This document shows positions 28,000 through 35,910 of a stretch of 64,000 nucleotides of DNA, piece by piece. Positions within the stretch are counted from its first letter, which is position 1. The number at the start of each line of letters is the position of its first letter. The stretch covers positions 199,728 through 263,727 of the forward strand of contig DDTJ01000028.1 of NCBI GenBank assembly GCA_002344525.1, read 5' to 3'. The position numbers and the translations under genes are program-made. This DNA is from Akkermansiaceae bacterium UBA2367. Lineage in GTDB: Bacteria; Verrucomicrobiota; Verrucomicrobiia; Verrucomicrobiales; DEV007. The notes beneath the pieces were generated by a model, which was given only the letters and a program-made list of their open reading frames with translations, did no database searches and was not told where the DNA came from.

Positions 28000-28815
28000 A
28001 TGGCGAAGCGAAAATCCAAGATCCAGCTTCGCGGCGGGAGCGAATTGGACGGTCTCCGCGAGGCGGGAGCGACCGCCGCCGAAATCCTCGCCCTCACCTG
28101 CGACCTCGTCCGTCCCGGCGCGACCACCGGAGAGATCGACCGCGCCGCCGCCGCCCTGATGGCGGAGCGATCCTGCAAAAGCGCCTTCCTCGGCTACAAG
28201 GGCTTTCCCGGCCACATCTGCATCTCGGTGAACGAAGAGGTCGTCCACGGCATCGGCGGGTCGCGCGAACTTTGCAACGGTGACATCGTCAAGATCGACG
28301 TCGGCATCCTCACCAAGGCGGGCTGGGTCGGGGACAATGCCAAAACTGTCTCCGCCGGCCCCATGCCGGCCACCGCCGTGCCCCTCCTCGCCGCGACCGA
28401 GGCCGCTCTTTTCGCCGCCATCGACCGCGTCCGGCCCGGTGCTCGCCTTTCCACCGTCTGCGCCTCGGTCGAGGAATACGTCGGGGAGCGCGGTTTCACG
28501 GTCGTGAAGCAGTTCGTCGGCCACGGCGTTGGTCGCAAGCTGCACGAGGAGCCGCAGGTGCCGAACTACTGGGATCCCGAGGAGATGGCCTCGCGACGTT
28601 TCAAGAACCCGCACCTCGAGCCGGGCATGGTTCTCGCGATCGAACCCATGGTGAACGCGGGCACCGACGAGGTGCGCATCCTCGAGGACAAGTGGACCGT
28701 CATCACCGCCGACCGCGCCCTCTCCGCCCATTTCGAGCACATGGTCCTCGTCACCGAGGGCGAGGCCGAGATCCTCACCCCACGGGAGCGCAGTTTCGGC
28801 CCGGCGATGGCATGA
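28000..28815 (+). CDS. map: Methionine aminopeptidase, type I
   Basis: Removes the initiator methionine from new proteins. The 271-residue product has the metal ligands in order: DVG (first Asp), GDNAKT (second Asp), GHGVGRKLHEEP (His), AIEPM (Glu) and HFEHMV (final Glu region EHMVLVTE). ATG at 28000 follows secY by 32 nt; a GTG at 27964 overlapping the secY stop would add 12 residues. It is the last gene before a 258 nt gap with its own promoter-like sequence. Confidence 0.95.
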   Translation: MAKRKSKIQLRGGSELDGLREAGATAAEILALTCDLVRPGATTGEIDRAAAALMAERSCKSAFLGYKGFPGHICISVNEEVVHGIGGSRELCNGDIVKIDVGILTKAGWVGDNAKTVSAGPMPATAVPLLAATEAALFAAIDRVRPGARLSTVCASVEEYVGERGFTVVKQFVGHGVGRKLHEEPQVPNYWDPEEMASRRFKNPHLEPGMVLAIEPMVNAGTDEVRILEDKWTVITADRALSAHFEHMVLVTEGEAEILTPRERSFGPAMA

Positions 28816-28847
28816 TGAACGAATCGCGACGGGCTTTCGCGGCGGCA

Positions 28848-28935
28848 GGAAAAAATTTTTCAAAAATGAAAGGATTCGGCCAAAGAGCGGTTGCGGGAGG
28901 GGAAATCTGTAGTAAACATTCCCTCCCCGCGCCAA
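28848..28935 (+). promoter_or_regulatory. Candidate promoter of rpmJ-rpsM-rpsK-rpsD unit
   Basis: Within the 258 nt gap after map, GGAAAAAATTTTT is followed by TTGCGG (28891-28896), a 16 bp spacer and TAAACA (28913-28918), then ATTCCC. The string TTGCGGGAGGGGAAATC matches TTGCGGGCTGGGGAAGTC before rpsL, and both have GGGGAA...TTCCC arms across the -10. infA, often found here, is absent. Boxes are seen; use as a promoter is inferred. Confidence 0.58.
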
Positions 28936-29073
28936 AACCTTGGCACGGCGTCCCTTTCCGGGGCCGGGATTCGCTTGGAATCTTGGCGCATCCGGTCCGG
29001 TTTTTCCGAAATCCGGTCGCGACTCCCATCGCAAGCGACGCGCACCCTTCCCCCATTTGATTTAGTTCGTCCC

Positions 29074-29187
29074 ATGAAAGTCAGGCCCTCTGTGAAACGC
29101 CTCTGCAGCGAATGCCGCATTATCAAGCGGCAGGGTGTGTTGCGCGTCATCTGCACGAATCCGCGCCACAAGCAGCGCCAAGGATAA
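29074..29187 (+). CDS. rpmJ: Large ribosomal subunit protein bL36, zinc form
   Basis: The 37-residue product is MKVRPSVKRLC... with Cys11, Cys14, Cys27 and His32 in the zinc-ribbon pattern CSEC/CTNPRH, so it is the metal-binding (C+) paralog type. It is hidden inside a longer open frame, but the ATG at 29074 gives exactly the family length. It starts the second ribosomal unit. Confidence 0.96.
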   Translation: MKVRPSVKRLCSECRIIKRQGVLRVICTNPRHKQRQG

Positions 29188-29210
29188 TCCTTTCCAACCC
29201 CGTTTGAATT

Positions 29211-29582
29211 ATGGCACGTCTGCTCGGAGTCGAAATCCCCAACGAGAAGCGCATTGAGGCTTCCCTTCCCTACATCTTCGGCATCGGCCGGAAGACCGCG
29301 ACCAAGATCCTCGATGAGGCCGGGGTCGATCCCAATCTCCGCACTGGCGAACTCGGTGAGGAGCAGCTTGCTCGCATCGCCAACGCCATCACCGGTGGCG
29401 GCGTCATGATCGAGGGTGACCTGCGCCGCGAACTCCAGATCCACCTCAAGCGCCTGACCTCGATCAACTGCTATCGCGGTCTGCGCCACCGCCGTGGCCT
29501 CCCCGTGCGCGGCCAGCGCACCTCCACCAACGCCCGCACCCGCAAGGGCAAGCGCAAGACCGTGGGCGTGATCCGCAAGTGA
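29211..29582 (+). CDS. rpsM: Small ribosomal subunit protein uS13
   Basis: S13 bridges the subunits and contacts P-site tRNA. The 123-residue product has MARLLGVEIPNEKRIEASL, YIFGIGRKTATKIL, and the C-terminal GLRHRRGLPVRGQRTSTNAR. Complete. Gap from rpmJ is 23 nt. Confidence 0.98.
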   Translation: MARLLGVEIPNEKRIEASLPYIFGIGRKTATKILDEAGVDPNLRTGELGEEQLARIANAITGGGVMIEGDLRRELQIHLKRLTSINCYRGLRHRRGLPVRGQRTSTNARTRKGKRKTVGVIRK

Positions 29583-29612
29583 TCCCCGAACTCCTTTCGA
29601 TAGACAAGCATC

Positions 29613-30170
29613 ATGGCCGAAGAGACCCAGCCTGAAGAAACCGCAGCCGCCCCCGCCGAGGCTGCCGTCGCAGCCGCTCCCGAGACCGCAGCGACCGAAG
29701 CGGTGGCGGAAGCCCCCCGCAAGGAGAAGGAGCGCCCCCGCACCGCCGAGGACATCTTCCTCGAGATGGAGAGCGCCGAGGGTGTCGAGAAGCCGAAAAT
29801 CCTCAAGGCCAAGGGCAGCAAGAACGTCCATGCGGGCGTCGTCCACGTCGCCTCCACCTTCAACAACACCATCGTCTCCGTGAGCGACGCCAACGGCAAC
29901 GTGATCGGTTGGTCCAGTTCGGGCAAGATGGGCTTCCGCGGTTCGCGCAAGAGCACCGCCTACGCCGCCCAACTCGTCGCCCAGGACGCCTGCCGTCAAG
30001 CCATGTCGCACGGGCTCAAGCAAGCCGAGGTGCGCGTCAAAGGCCCTGGTGCCGGGCGCGAATCCGCCGTCCGCGCCGTGCAAGGCCTCGGCATCGAGGT
30101 TCTCCGCATCAGAGACGTGACCCCCGTGCCGCACAACGGCTGTCGCCCCAAGAAAGCTCGCCGCGTCTGA
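29613..30170 (+). CDS. rpsK: Small ribosomal subunit protein uS11 with acidic N-extension
   Basis: S11 forms part of the mRNA exit platform. The 185-residue product carries a ~60-residue Ala/Glu/Pro-rich N-terminal extension before the ribosomal domain, which begins near NVHAGVVHVASTFNNTIVSV and ends GPGAGRESAVRAVQGLGIEV, DVTPVPHNGCRPKKARRV. Usual length is ~130. The extension resembles in composition that on S5 in this cluster. Confidence 0.96.
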   Translation: MAEETQPEETAAAPAEAAVAAAPETAATEAVAEAPRKEKERPRTAEDIFLEMESAEGVEKPKILKAKGSKNVHAGVVHVASTFNNTIVSVSDANGNVIGWSSSGKMGFRGSRKSTAYAAQLVAQDACRQAMSHGLKQAEVRVKGPGAGRESAVRAVQGLGIEVLRIRDVTPVPHNGCRPKKARRV

Positions 30171-30203
30171 TCCTGCATCTCTCTTCTTCCACCAAGCATC
30201 CCC

Positions 30204-30815
30204 ATGGCCAGATACACCGGTCCCACTGACAGAATCAACCGCCGCTTCGGCGTGGCCTTGTTCGGTCCTTCCAAAGCCCTTGAGCGCCGCCCTTATCCTC
30301 CCGGCCAGCACGGTGCCCGTGGTGCCCGCAAGAAGCGCAGCGACTACGGCGTCGCCCTGAACGAGAAGCAAAAGCTCCGCCTCCAGTACGGTATCCTCGA
30401 AAAGCAGTTCCGCCGCTACTTCGCCGAGGCGCAGCGCCGTCGCGGCATCACCGGCGACATCCTCGTGCAACTGCTTGAGACCCGCCTCGACAACGTCGTC
30501 TACCGCCTCGGCCTTGGCAACACCCGCCGCGCCGCCCGCCAGTTCGTCGGCCACGGCCACATCAAGGTGAACGGCCGTCGCGTTGACATCCCCTCCTATT
30601 GCGTGAAGCCCGGCGACGTCATCAGCGTCGTCGAAGCGGGCCGCTCCCAGCAGCTCGGCAACCGCGCCCTCGACCTGACCCAGATCCGCCCCGTGGCCGA
30701 CTGGCTCACCTTCGACCGCGACAAACTCTCCGGAACCGTGAACCGCCTCCCCGAAGCCGAGGAGATCGACACGATGGTGAACGTCCAGCTCGTCGTCGAA
30801 CTGTATTCCAGATGA
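30204..30815 (+). CDS. rpsD: Small ribosomal subunit protein uS4
   Basis: S4 is a primary 16S rRNA binder. The 203-residue product has MARYTGPTDRINRRFGVALF, PPGQHGARGARKKRSDYGV, RLDNVVYRLG and the S4 motif RAARQFVGHGHIKVNGRRVDIPS. It lacks N-terminal zinc cysteines (C- form). Its stop overlaps the next gene's start as ATGA (30812-30815). rpoA and rplQ, the usual followers, are missing. Confidence 0.97.
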   Translation: MARYTGPTDRINRRFGVALFGPSKALERRPYPPGQHGARGARKKRSDYGVALNEKQKLRLQYGILEKQFRRYFAEAQRRRGITGDILVQLLETRLDNVVYRLGLGNTRRAARQFVGHGHIKVNGRRVDIPSYCVKPGDVISVVEAGRSQQLGNRALDLTQIRPVADWLTFDRDKLSGTVNRLPEAEEIDTMVNVQLVVELYSR

Positions 30816-31618
30816 ACGCCCGCGCCGCCCTCCTTTTGGCCGCTTCGCTCCTTTCGGGCTTGGTGGTCCGTGCCCAGGAGGAGTCCGTCGAGGTCAAAGC
30901 CAGGAACCTCCTTGAGCAATACAAGGGCTCTCTCGTCGTCGTCACGGCCAAGGGAGTGCTCAAGGCCAAGACCACGGGCGACCCCCTCCCTGCCCGCGAT
31001 CTGCCGCGCCGCACCCTCGGCGTCACCATCGGCGACGACGGCCTCATCGTCGTCTCCAACTCCGCGATCGACGCGGCCGTCGGTCTTGAGGGGCAACAGG
31101 CGAAGATGGACGAGAAGATCGTCACGCTCCAGTCGGCCACGACCGAATTCACCGAGGTCGAGATCAGCTACGGCGACACCACCCTCCTCCACGGCAAAGT
31201 CGTGCGCCAGGACCCTGAAGCGGACGTCGCCTTCATCCTGCCCGACCCTGAAGAGGTCAAGGCCCTGAGCAAGAAGTTCGAAAAGGTCGATCTTTCCCAG
31301 TTCGCTGCCACCGCCGAAGCCGCCGATCAGGTCGTGGGCCTGTCCCGCTCCTCCGCCGTCTACGGTTTCATGCCCACGATCCTGCTGGGCCGCATCACCG
31401 GGGTTTTCAAAGGCGATCGCACCTTCTTCGTCACCGACGCCGGTACCGCCCAAGGGATGCCCGTTTTCACCCTCGACGGCAAGCCTGTCGGGATCACCGT
31501 GGTGCGCATCATCGATGGGCAGCCTTCCGGCGTGCTCGGCACCCTTTCCGCTGGTTCCATCCAAGTGATGGCCAACTTGGCTCGCGAGGCCGCCGCATCG
31601 ACCGCCGCGCCGCAGTGA
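30812..31618 (+). CDS. Exported trypsin-like protein lacking catalytic residues
   Basis: A 268-residue protein with a signal peptide (ALLLAASLLSGLVVRAQ). The body follows the DegP/HtrA trypsin-like pattern, but the catalytic positions are changed: the usual NxHV histidine motif reads SNSAI (residues 82-86), the aspartate motif DPEADVAFI is kept (Asp138), and the GNSGGPL serine motif reads TAQGMPV (212-218). I infer an inactive protease fold serving as a binding protein; no PDZ domain is present. Its ATG overlaps the rpsD stop, so it is translationally coupled to S4, in the place where rpoA normally sits. The partner is unknown. Confidence 0.82.
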   Translation: MNARAALLLAASLLSGLVVRAQEESVEVKARNLLEQYKGSLVVVTAKGVLKAKTTGDPLPARDLPRRTLGVTIGDDGLIVVSNSAIDAAVGLEGQQAKMDEKIVTLQSATTEFTEVEISYGDTTLLHGKVVRQDPEADVAFILPDPEEVKALSKKFEKVDLSQFAATAEAADQVVGLSRSSAVYGFMPTILLGRITGVFKGDRTFFVTDAGTAQGMPVFTLDGKPVGITVVRIIDGQPSGVLGTLSAGSIQVMANLAREAAASTAAPQ

Positions 31619-31640
31619 GCACGAGCCCCCGCCACGAGGC

Positions 31641-33128
31641 ATGAGCACGGCCTACGAGCGTCTCGTCGCCCTCGGACGGGAGTTGCGCCTCGTCGGTGAC
31701 GCCGCCTCCCTCCTCGGCTGGGACCAGGAGGTTCTCCTGCCGAAACGCGGCGTTGCCTACCGCGCCGAGCAGATGTCGTGGTTCAGCGGCTATTTGCACG
31801 AGCGCTTCACCGCCGCCGAGGTGGGCGAGTGGATCGCCGAAGCCGAGGCCGCGTCAAGGAGCGCTACCGATCCCGTGGCCGCCGCGAACCTGCGCGTGTG
31901 GCGCCACGCATACGACCGCGCCACCCGTCTGCCGAAGCCGCTCGTGCAGGAGTTCGCCGAAGCCCGCGTCCTCGCCAAGTCCGCGTGGGCCGAGGCCCGG
32001 GAAAAATCCGATTTCGCCCGCTTCGCCCCGCATCTGGAAAAGCTCGTTGCCCTTTCCCGCGAGCGAGCCGAACGCTGGGGCTACGAGGATCATCTCTACG
32101 ACGCCCTGATCGACGGCTTCGAGCGCGGGGCCACTGCGCGGGGTCTTGTCGCCACCCTCGGAAGCTTGCGCGAGTCCCTCGTTCCCGTGGTCGAGGCGGC
32201 GACGGCGCGGGAACCTTTCGACCGATCCAAGCTCGCCGGGCACTACCCCATTGAGAGGCAGCAGGCCTTCAACCGCGAGGTGGCCGAGTCCATCGGCTTC
32301 GACTTCAAGGCGGGGCGCATCGACACCGCCGTCCATCCCTTCTGCTCCGGCATGGCGCCCTACGACACGCGCCTGACGACCCGCTACGACGAGGGCGATT
32401 TCCTCAGTTCGCTCTTCGGCGTGCTCCACGAGACCGGACATGGACTTTACGAGCAGGGTCTGCCGAAGGATTGGCGCGGCCAGCCCGTCGGCAGCGCCAG
32501 CTCGCTAGGCGTGCATGAATCACAGTCGCGCCTCTGGGAGAACCACGTCGGACGCAGCCGCGGCTTCTGGGAGAAATGGCTGCCCCGCGCGATCCACCAC
32601 TTCCCCCATCTCGCCGGATTGACGCCCGACGACCTCCACGCTGCCGTGAACCAAGCCGAGCGCAGCCACATCCGGGTCGAGGCCGACGAGGTGACCTACG
32701 ACCTCCACATCCTGCTGCGCTTCGAGATGGAAATGGCCATCTTCTCCGGCGAGCTGGCTGTCGCCGACATCCCCGGCGAATGGAACCGCCGTTTCGAGTC
32801 CTATTTCGGCCGCCCCGTGAGGAACGACGCCGAGGGCTGCCTCCAGGACATCCACTGGAGCATGGGCATCTTCGGCTACTTCCCCACCTACAGCCTCGGC
32901 AACCTGAACGCCGCCCACCTCGCCCGCGCCGCGAAGCGGGATGTCGCTGTTGCCGCCGCGTTCGAGAACGCCGACTACGGGCCGCTTCTGGATTGGATGA
33001 GGAAGCACATCCACGAAGCCGGGAGCCTGTATCTTCCCGATGAACTCGTCGCCCGCGCCGCAGGAGAGCCGGTGACGTCCGACGCCTTGGTCGAGCATTT
33101 GCGCGAGCGGTATTTGGGAGCGCATTGA
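31641..33128 (+). CDS. Carboxypeptidase Taq (M32 metallopeptidase)
   Basis: A 495-residue zinc carboxypeptidase removing C-terminal residues from peptides. HETGH with downstream YEQG is at ~264-273, and the family segments GSASSLGVHESQSRLWEN and WDQEVLLPKRG are present; IRVEADEVTYDLHILLRFE supplies the third zinc ligand region. No signal peptide, so cytosolic. It starts 22 nt after the pseudo-protease gene and may be the end of the same transcript. Confidence 0.93.
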   Translation: MSTAYERLVALGRELRLVGDAASLLGWDQEVLLPKRGVAYRAEQMSWFSGYLHERFTAAEVGEWIAEAEAASRSATDPVAAANLRVWRHAYDRATRLPKPLVQEFAEARVLAKSAWAEAREKSDFARFAPHLEKLVALSRERAERWGYEDHLYDALIDGFERGATARGLVATLGSLRESLVPVVEAATAREPFDRSKLAGHYPIERQQAFNREVAESIGFDFKAGRIDTAVHPFCSGMAPYDTRLTTRYDEGDFLSSLFGVLHETGHGLYEQGLPKDWRGQPVGSASSLGVHESQSRLWENHVGRSRGFWEKWLPRAIHHFPHLAGLTPDDLHAAVNQAERSHIRVEADEVTYDLHILLRFEMEMAIFSGELAVADIPGEWNRRFESYFGRPVRNDAEGCLQDIHWSMGIFGYFPTYSLGNLNAAHLARAAKRDVAVAAAFENADYGPLLDWMRKHIHEAGSLYLPDELVARAAGEPVTSDALVEHLRERYLGAH

Positions 33129-33443
33129 GAGGGTGGCCTACGGAGCACGCGGAAGACACGGAAATGGGGAGGGGCGACATGTCGCCGGGGTCATTGACTC
33201 CGACCGAGCGTCGTTTGGACGTTCGGCCCGACCTCACTGAGGTCGGCTACAGCGCTAGCGCGTCCATCGGAGGTGGGATCTGTAGCCGGGGTCATTGACC
33301 CCGGTCGAGCGTCGTTTGGACATTCGATCCGCGCCCGCTGAACGCGGCCACAGGAAGCCGGAAACGTACTCTGAAGAGTCGTTCCACGAAATTCGCAGGA
33401 AACTTGAAGCCGAACGGGAGAGGCCGTAAGGGTTGATGATGCC
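33129..33443. repeat. Intergenic direct repeats with palindrome
   Basis: No gene is visible here. A ~46 bp sequence (33185-33230) recurs at 33286-33331, 101 bp later, with a few substitutions; both include GGTCATTGAC and GAGCGTCGTTTGGAC. Between them is CCGACCTCA-c-TGAGGTCGG (33228-33246), a 9 bp stem with one-base loop. The arrangement looks like a small dispersed repeat family rather than a regulator of the following gene. Confidence 0.75.
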
Positions 33444-34448
33444 ATGAGACCCTTCCTCGCCATCCTCCTCGCCGTCTCCGCGACACTCCCTGCCCAAGAT
33501 CGAACCCTCCGCTTCGCCGAGGCCGCCGCCGCGAAGGTGCGCCAAGCCCCTTCGGTGCGCGGGGACGATTTCGAATGGTATTTTCCGGTCAAGGAGGTGA
33601 AGCACCTCGCCACGGGCCGCTTCTGGGAGAAGCCGTGGGAGGAGGTCGCCGCCAATCAGGCCGACCCCGTGCCCGGCATCGTCGAATTCCACGGGCTTCT
33701 GAAGGAGCGCGGCATCCGTCTTCTCCTCGTGCCCGTGCCCGCGAAGGGCTCGATCCATCCTGGCAGGCTCGTGGAGGGAGCTTCCGCCGGGGACGCCGCC
33801 GCCCTCGCCCCCTTCCTCGAACGCATCGCCGCCGCCGGCGTCGAGGTGCTCGACTTGGAGCCCCGTTTTCTCGAAGTCTGCAAAAACGATCCCGCTGCCC
33901 TGCTCTACTGCCGACAGGACGCCCATTTTTCCCCGGCCGGGGCGGAACTCGTCGCGAAGCTTGTCGCCGAGACCGCTCCCCTCGACGGAGCGACGGCTCC
34001 CGGACCCTTTTCCGTCGGCGAAGCCGGGACCCTGACCTTTGTCGGCGACCAGATCACTGGTAGCGAATGGGAAGGCGTCGTGCCGCCCGAAACGCTCCCC
34101 GTACACTACGTCAGCGCGGGCGGGCGGGTCGGCGTGACGCCCGATCCCACGAGTCCCGTGCTGCTCCTTGGCGACAGCCACACGCTGGTGTTCCACGAAG
34201 GCCGTGCCGGCGGGATGCACTGCGCCGGGGCCGGCGTGCTCGACCACCTCGCAGTCCGCTACGGCCTCGCCCCCGATCTCGTCGGCGTGCGCGGATCGGG
34301 TCTCGTCCAAGCCCGCAAGCAGCTTTTCTACAAAGCCGCCGCCGCGCCGAGATATTGGGATGCGAAGAAGCTCGTCGTTTGGCTATTCAGCGCCCGCGAG
34401 TTCACCCAATCGACCGACAAGCCCGTGCCGATTCCTTTGACTCGATAG
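33444..34448 (+). CDS. Exported AlgX/AlgJ-like SGNH protein
   Basis: A 334-residue exported protein (signal AILLAVSATLPAQ). It matches the SGNH domain of alginate O-acetyltransferases AlgX/AlgJ: the nucleophile block LLLGDSHT near residues 234-241, and the DAHFSPAGAEL block near 160 that corresponds to the family's DxHW motif with Phe for Trp. A polysaccharide O-acetyl transfer role is inferred by family; no membrane-bound O-acyltransferase partner is in the window, so its acetyl donor is unclear. It could also be an esterase. Confidence 0.75.
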   Translation: MRPFLAILLAVSATLPAQDRTLRFAEAAAAKVRQAPSVRGDDFEWYFPVKEVKHLATGRFWEKPWEEVAANQADPVPGIVEFHGLLKERGIRLLLVPVPAKGSIHPGRLVEGASAGDAAALAPFLERIAAAGVEVLDLEPRFLEVCKNDPAALLYCRQDAHFSPAGAELVAKLVAETAPLDGATAPGPFSVGEAGTLTFVGDQITGSEWEGVVPPETLPVHYVSAGGRVGVTPDPTSPVLLLGDSHTLVFHEGRAGGMHCAGAGVLDHLAVRYGLAPDLVGVRGSGLVQARKQLFYKAAAAPRYWDAKKLVVWLFSAREFTQSTDKPVPIPLTR

Positions 34449-34466
34449 GCAGAAAGAGGTTCGTCC

Positions 34467-35009
34467 ATGCAATCGGAATCAATAACCCTTACTTCGAGAA
34501 TCAGCTTCTGGATGCATTTTCGGGCCACTCGCGCTGTTCTCAGCCGCCTTTGGACTACTTACGTTGCGTGGGGCATCTTCGTTGGCATTCCGTTTCTGCT
34601 CGTCATCGTCATGCTGTGCTGCGGCCAAGACATTTCCGAGCCGGGAATATGGGATCTGCCCGCGTGGGCGATTTTACTCGGTGGCTTTCTTTTCATGGGT
34701 GGCCTTATCCCCCTCATCCAGATGTTCAATGTATCCAGTATGCGGTGCCGTAATCCCTCTATCGATGGCGTCCAGACATACACAATCACTCAGGACGGCT
34801 ACACGGTTCAAGGCAATTTGTTCGACACGACCTTGAAGTGGAACGCTTTCTTGAAGGCAATCGAGACGAAGCACTTTATTCTACTCTACATTTCTACTCG
34901 CTGGGCGCACTTCATTCCGAAAGCGGCAGCGACAGAAGACGATCTCAAGGCAATCAGAGCGATTCTCCATAAGAATCTCGGCCCAAAAACCAAACTTAAA
35001 AACGCCTAA
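34467..35009 (+). CDS. YcxB-like two-helix membrane protein
   Basis: A 180-residue protein with two transmembrane helices (residues ~30-52 and ~68-88). The C-terminal half resembles YcxB-like domains: TYTITQDGYTVQG, then FILLYISTRWAHFIPKAA and EDDLKAIRAILH. Function of the family is not established. Codon use is visibly less GC-rich than its neighbours, suggesting recent acquisition. An AAAGAGG box precedes the start; the gene is 18 nt after the SGNH gene. Confidence 0.72.
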   Translation: MQSESITLTSRISFWMHFRATRAVLSRLWTTYVAWGIFVGIPFLLVIVMLCCGQDISEPGIWDLPAWAILLGGFLFMGGLIPLIQMFNVSSMRCRNPSIDGVQTYTITQDGYTVQGNLFDTTLKWNAFLKAIETKHFILLYISTRWAHFIPKAAATEDDLKAIRAILHKNLGPKTKLKNA

Positions 35010-35158
35010 CTTGGACGATAGGGTCGGGTCTGCCACCTGACCCTCTTTGTCTTGGTTCTGATTGGATGGCTGCCCACGGAATCCGCTGAACTTTACGGAA
35101 AGGGATCGTGAGCTTCAGTGAATTCCATGGGCCTTCCTCATTTTTGACGCGAATTCCC

Positions 35159-35824
35159 ATGCAAGACTCGATCGAACGCAGCGGATTCGCGATGCTTCAG
35201 GGAATCCTCGACGCTGAGGAGCGCCGGGTTTTGCTTGCCGAACTGGGCGATGCCGAGGGAGCCGGACGCCGTGGGGTGCTGGCAGCTCCGGCAGTGGCGG
35301 CCTTGGCGCGGTCGCCAAAGGTGCTTGATCTCGTCCGTCCCCATCTCCCCGCCGAACCGTTGCCGGTTCGTGCCATCTACTTCGACAAATCGCCCGGGTC
35401 GAACTGGCTGGTGCCGTGGCATCAGGACCTCACCTTGGCTGTCCGGGAGCGGCGGGAATGTCCGGGCTTTGGTCCGTGGAGCGTGAAGGAGGGAATCCCG
35501 CATGTGCAGCCGCCGGTCGGGCTGCTCGAACGGATGCTGACGATCCGGCTGCATCTCGACGACGCAGACGAATCGAACGGAGCCTTGCGAGTCCTGCCTG
35601 GCACTCACCGGGAGGGACGGCTATCGGCGGAGCGGATCCGGGAGTTGCGAGCCGAGATCCCCGAGCATCTTTGCTCCGCCGCGAAGGGCGATGCCTTGCT
35701 GATGCGGCCTTTGCTCCTCCATGCCTCCGGTCGGTCGACGGGTGCGGGGCGGCGGAGAGTCCTTCACCTCGAATACGAGGGCTTCGACCTGCCCGGCGGG
35801 CTGGAGTGGAACGAGGCGGGGTGA
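35159..35824 (+). CDS. Phytanoyl-CoA dioxygenase (PhyH) family protein
   Basis: A 221-residue Fe(II)/2-oxoglutarate oxygenase. The iron-binding HxD is in VPWHQDL, the distal His in LLLHASGRS, and the following Arg-rich segment RRVLHLEY binds 2-oxoglutarate. RLHLDDADESNGALRVLPGTH is typical of the family. ATG at 35159 is preferred over a GTG at 35108 because the domain begins IERSGFAML. The substrate is unknown. It converges with the FAD-oxidoreductase gene, with a large palindrome between the stops. Confidence 0.85.
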   Translation: MQDSIERSGFAMLQGILDAEERRVLLAELGDAEGAGRRGVLAAPAVAALARSPKVLDLVRPHLPAEPLPVRAIYFDKSPGSNWLVPWHQDLTLAVRERRECPGFGPWSVKEGIPHVQPPVGLLERMLTIRLHLDDADESNGALRVLPGTHREGRLSAERIRELRAEIPEHLCSAAKGDALLMRPLLLHASGRSTGAGRRRVLHLEYEGFDLPGGLEWNEAG

Positions 35825-35834
35825 GCGGGGCACG

Positions 35835-35905
35835 GGAGCGCGGGCACTCCTGCCCGCAACAGAGAATCATGGCGTTCAAAATGCGGGCAGGAGTGCCCGC
35901 GCTCC
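35835..35905. terminator. 24 bp inverted repeat between convergent genes
   Basis: The arms 35835-35858 and 35882-35905 are exact reverse complements, separated by 23 nt. Each arm is itself a palindrome, GCGGGCA-ctcc-TGCCCGC. Sited between the stops of two converging genes it could terminate both, but there is no T-run, and the nested palindrome is more like a REP doublet. Both readings are possible. Confidence 0.7.
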
Positions 35906-35910
35906 TCACA

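Noticed and set aside
28816..29073. infA in the gap before rpmJ
   Set aside because: No ~72-codon frame with the IF-1 OB-fold motifs is present; the gap contains a promoter-like module instead.
35835..35905. Insertion sequence ends
   Set aside because: The inverted arms are only 23 nt apart and enclose no transposase, so they are a hairpin, not element termini.
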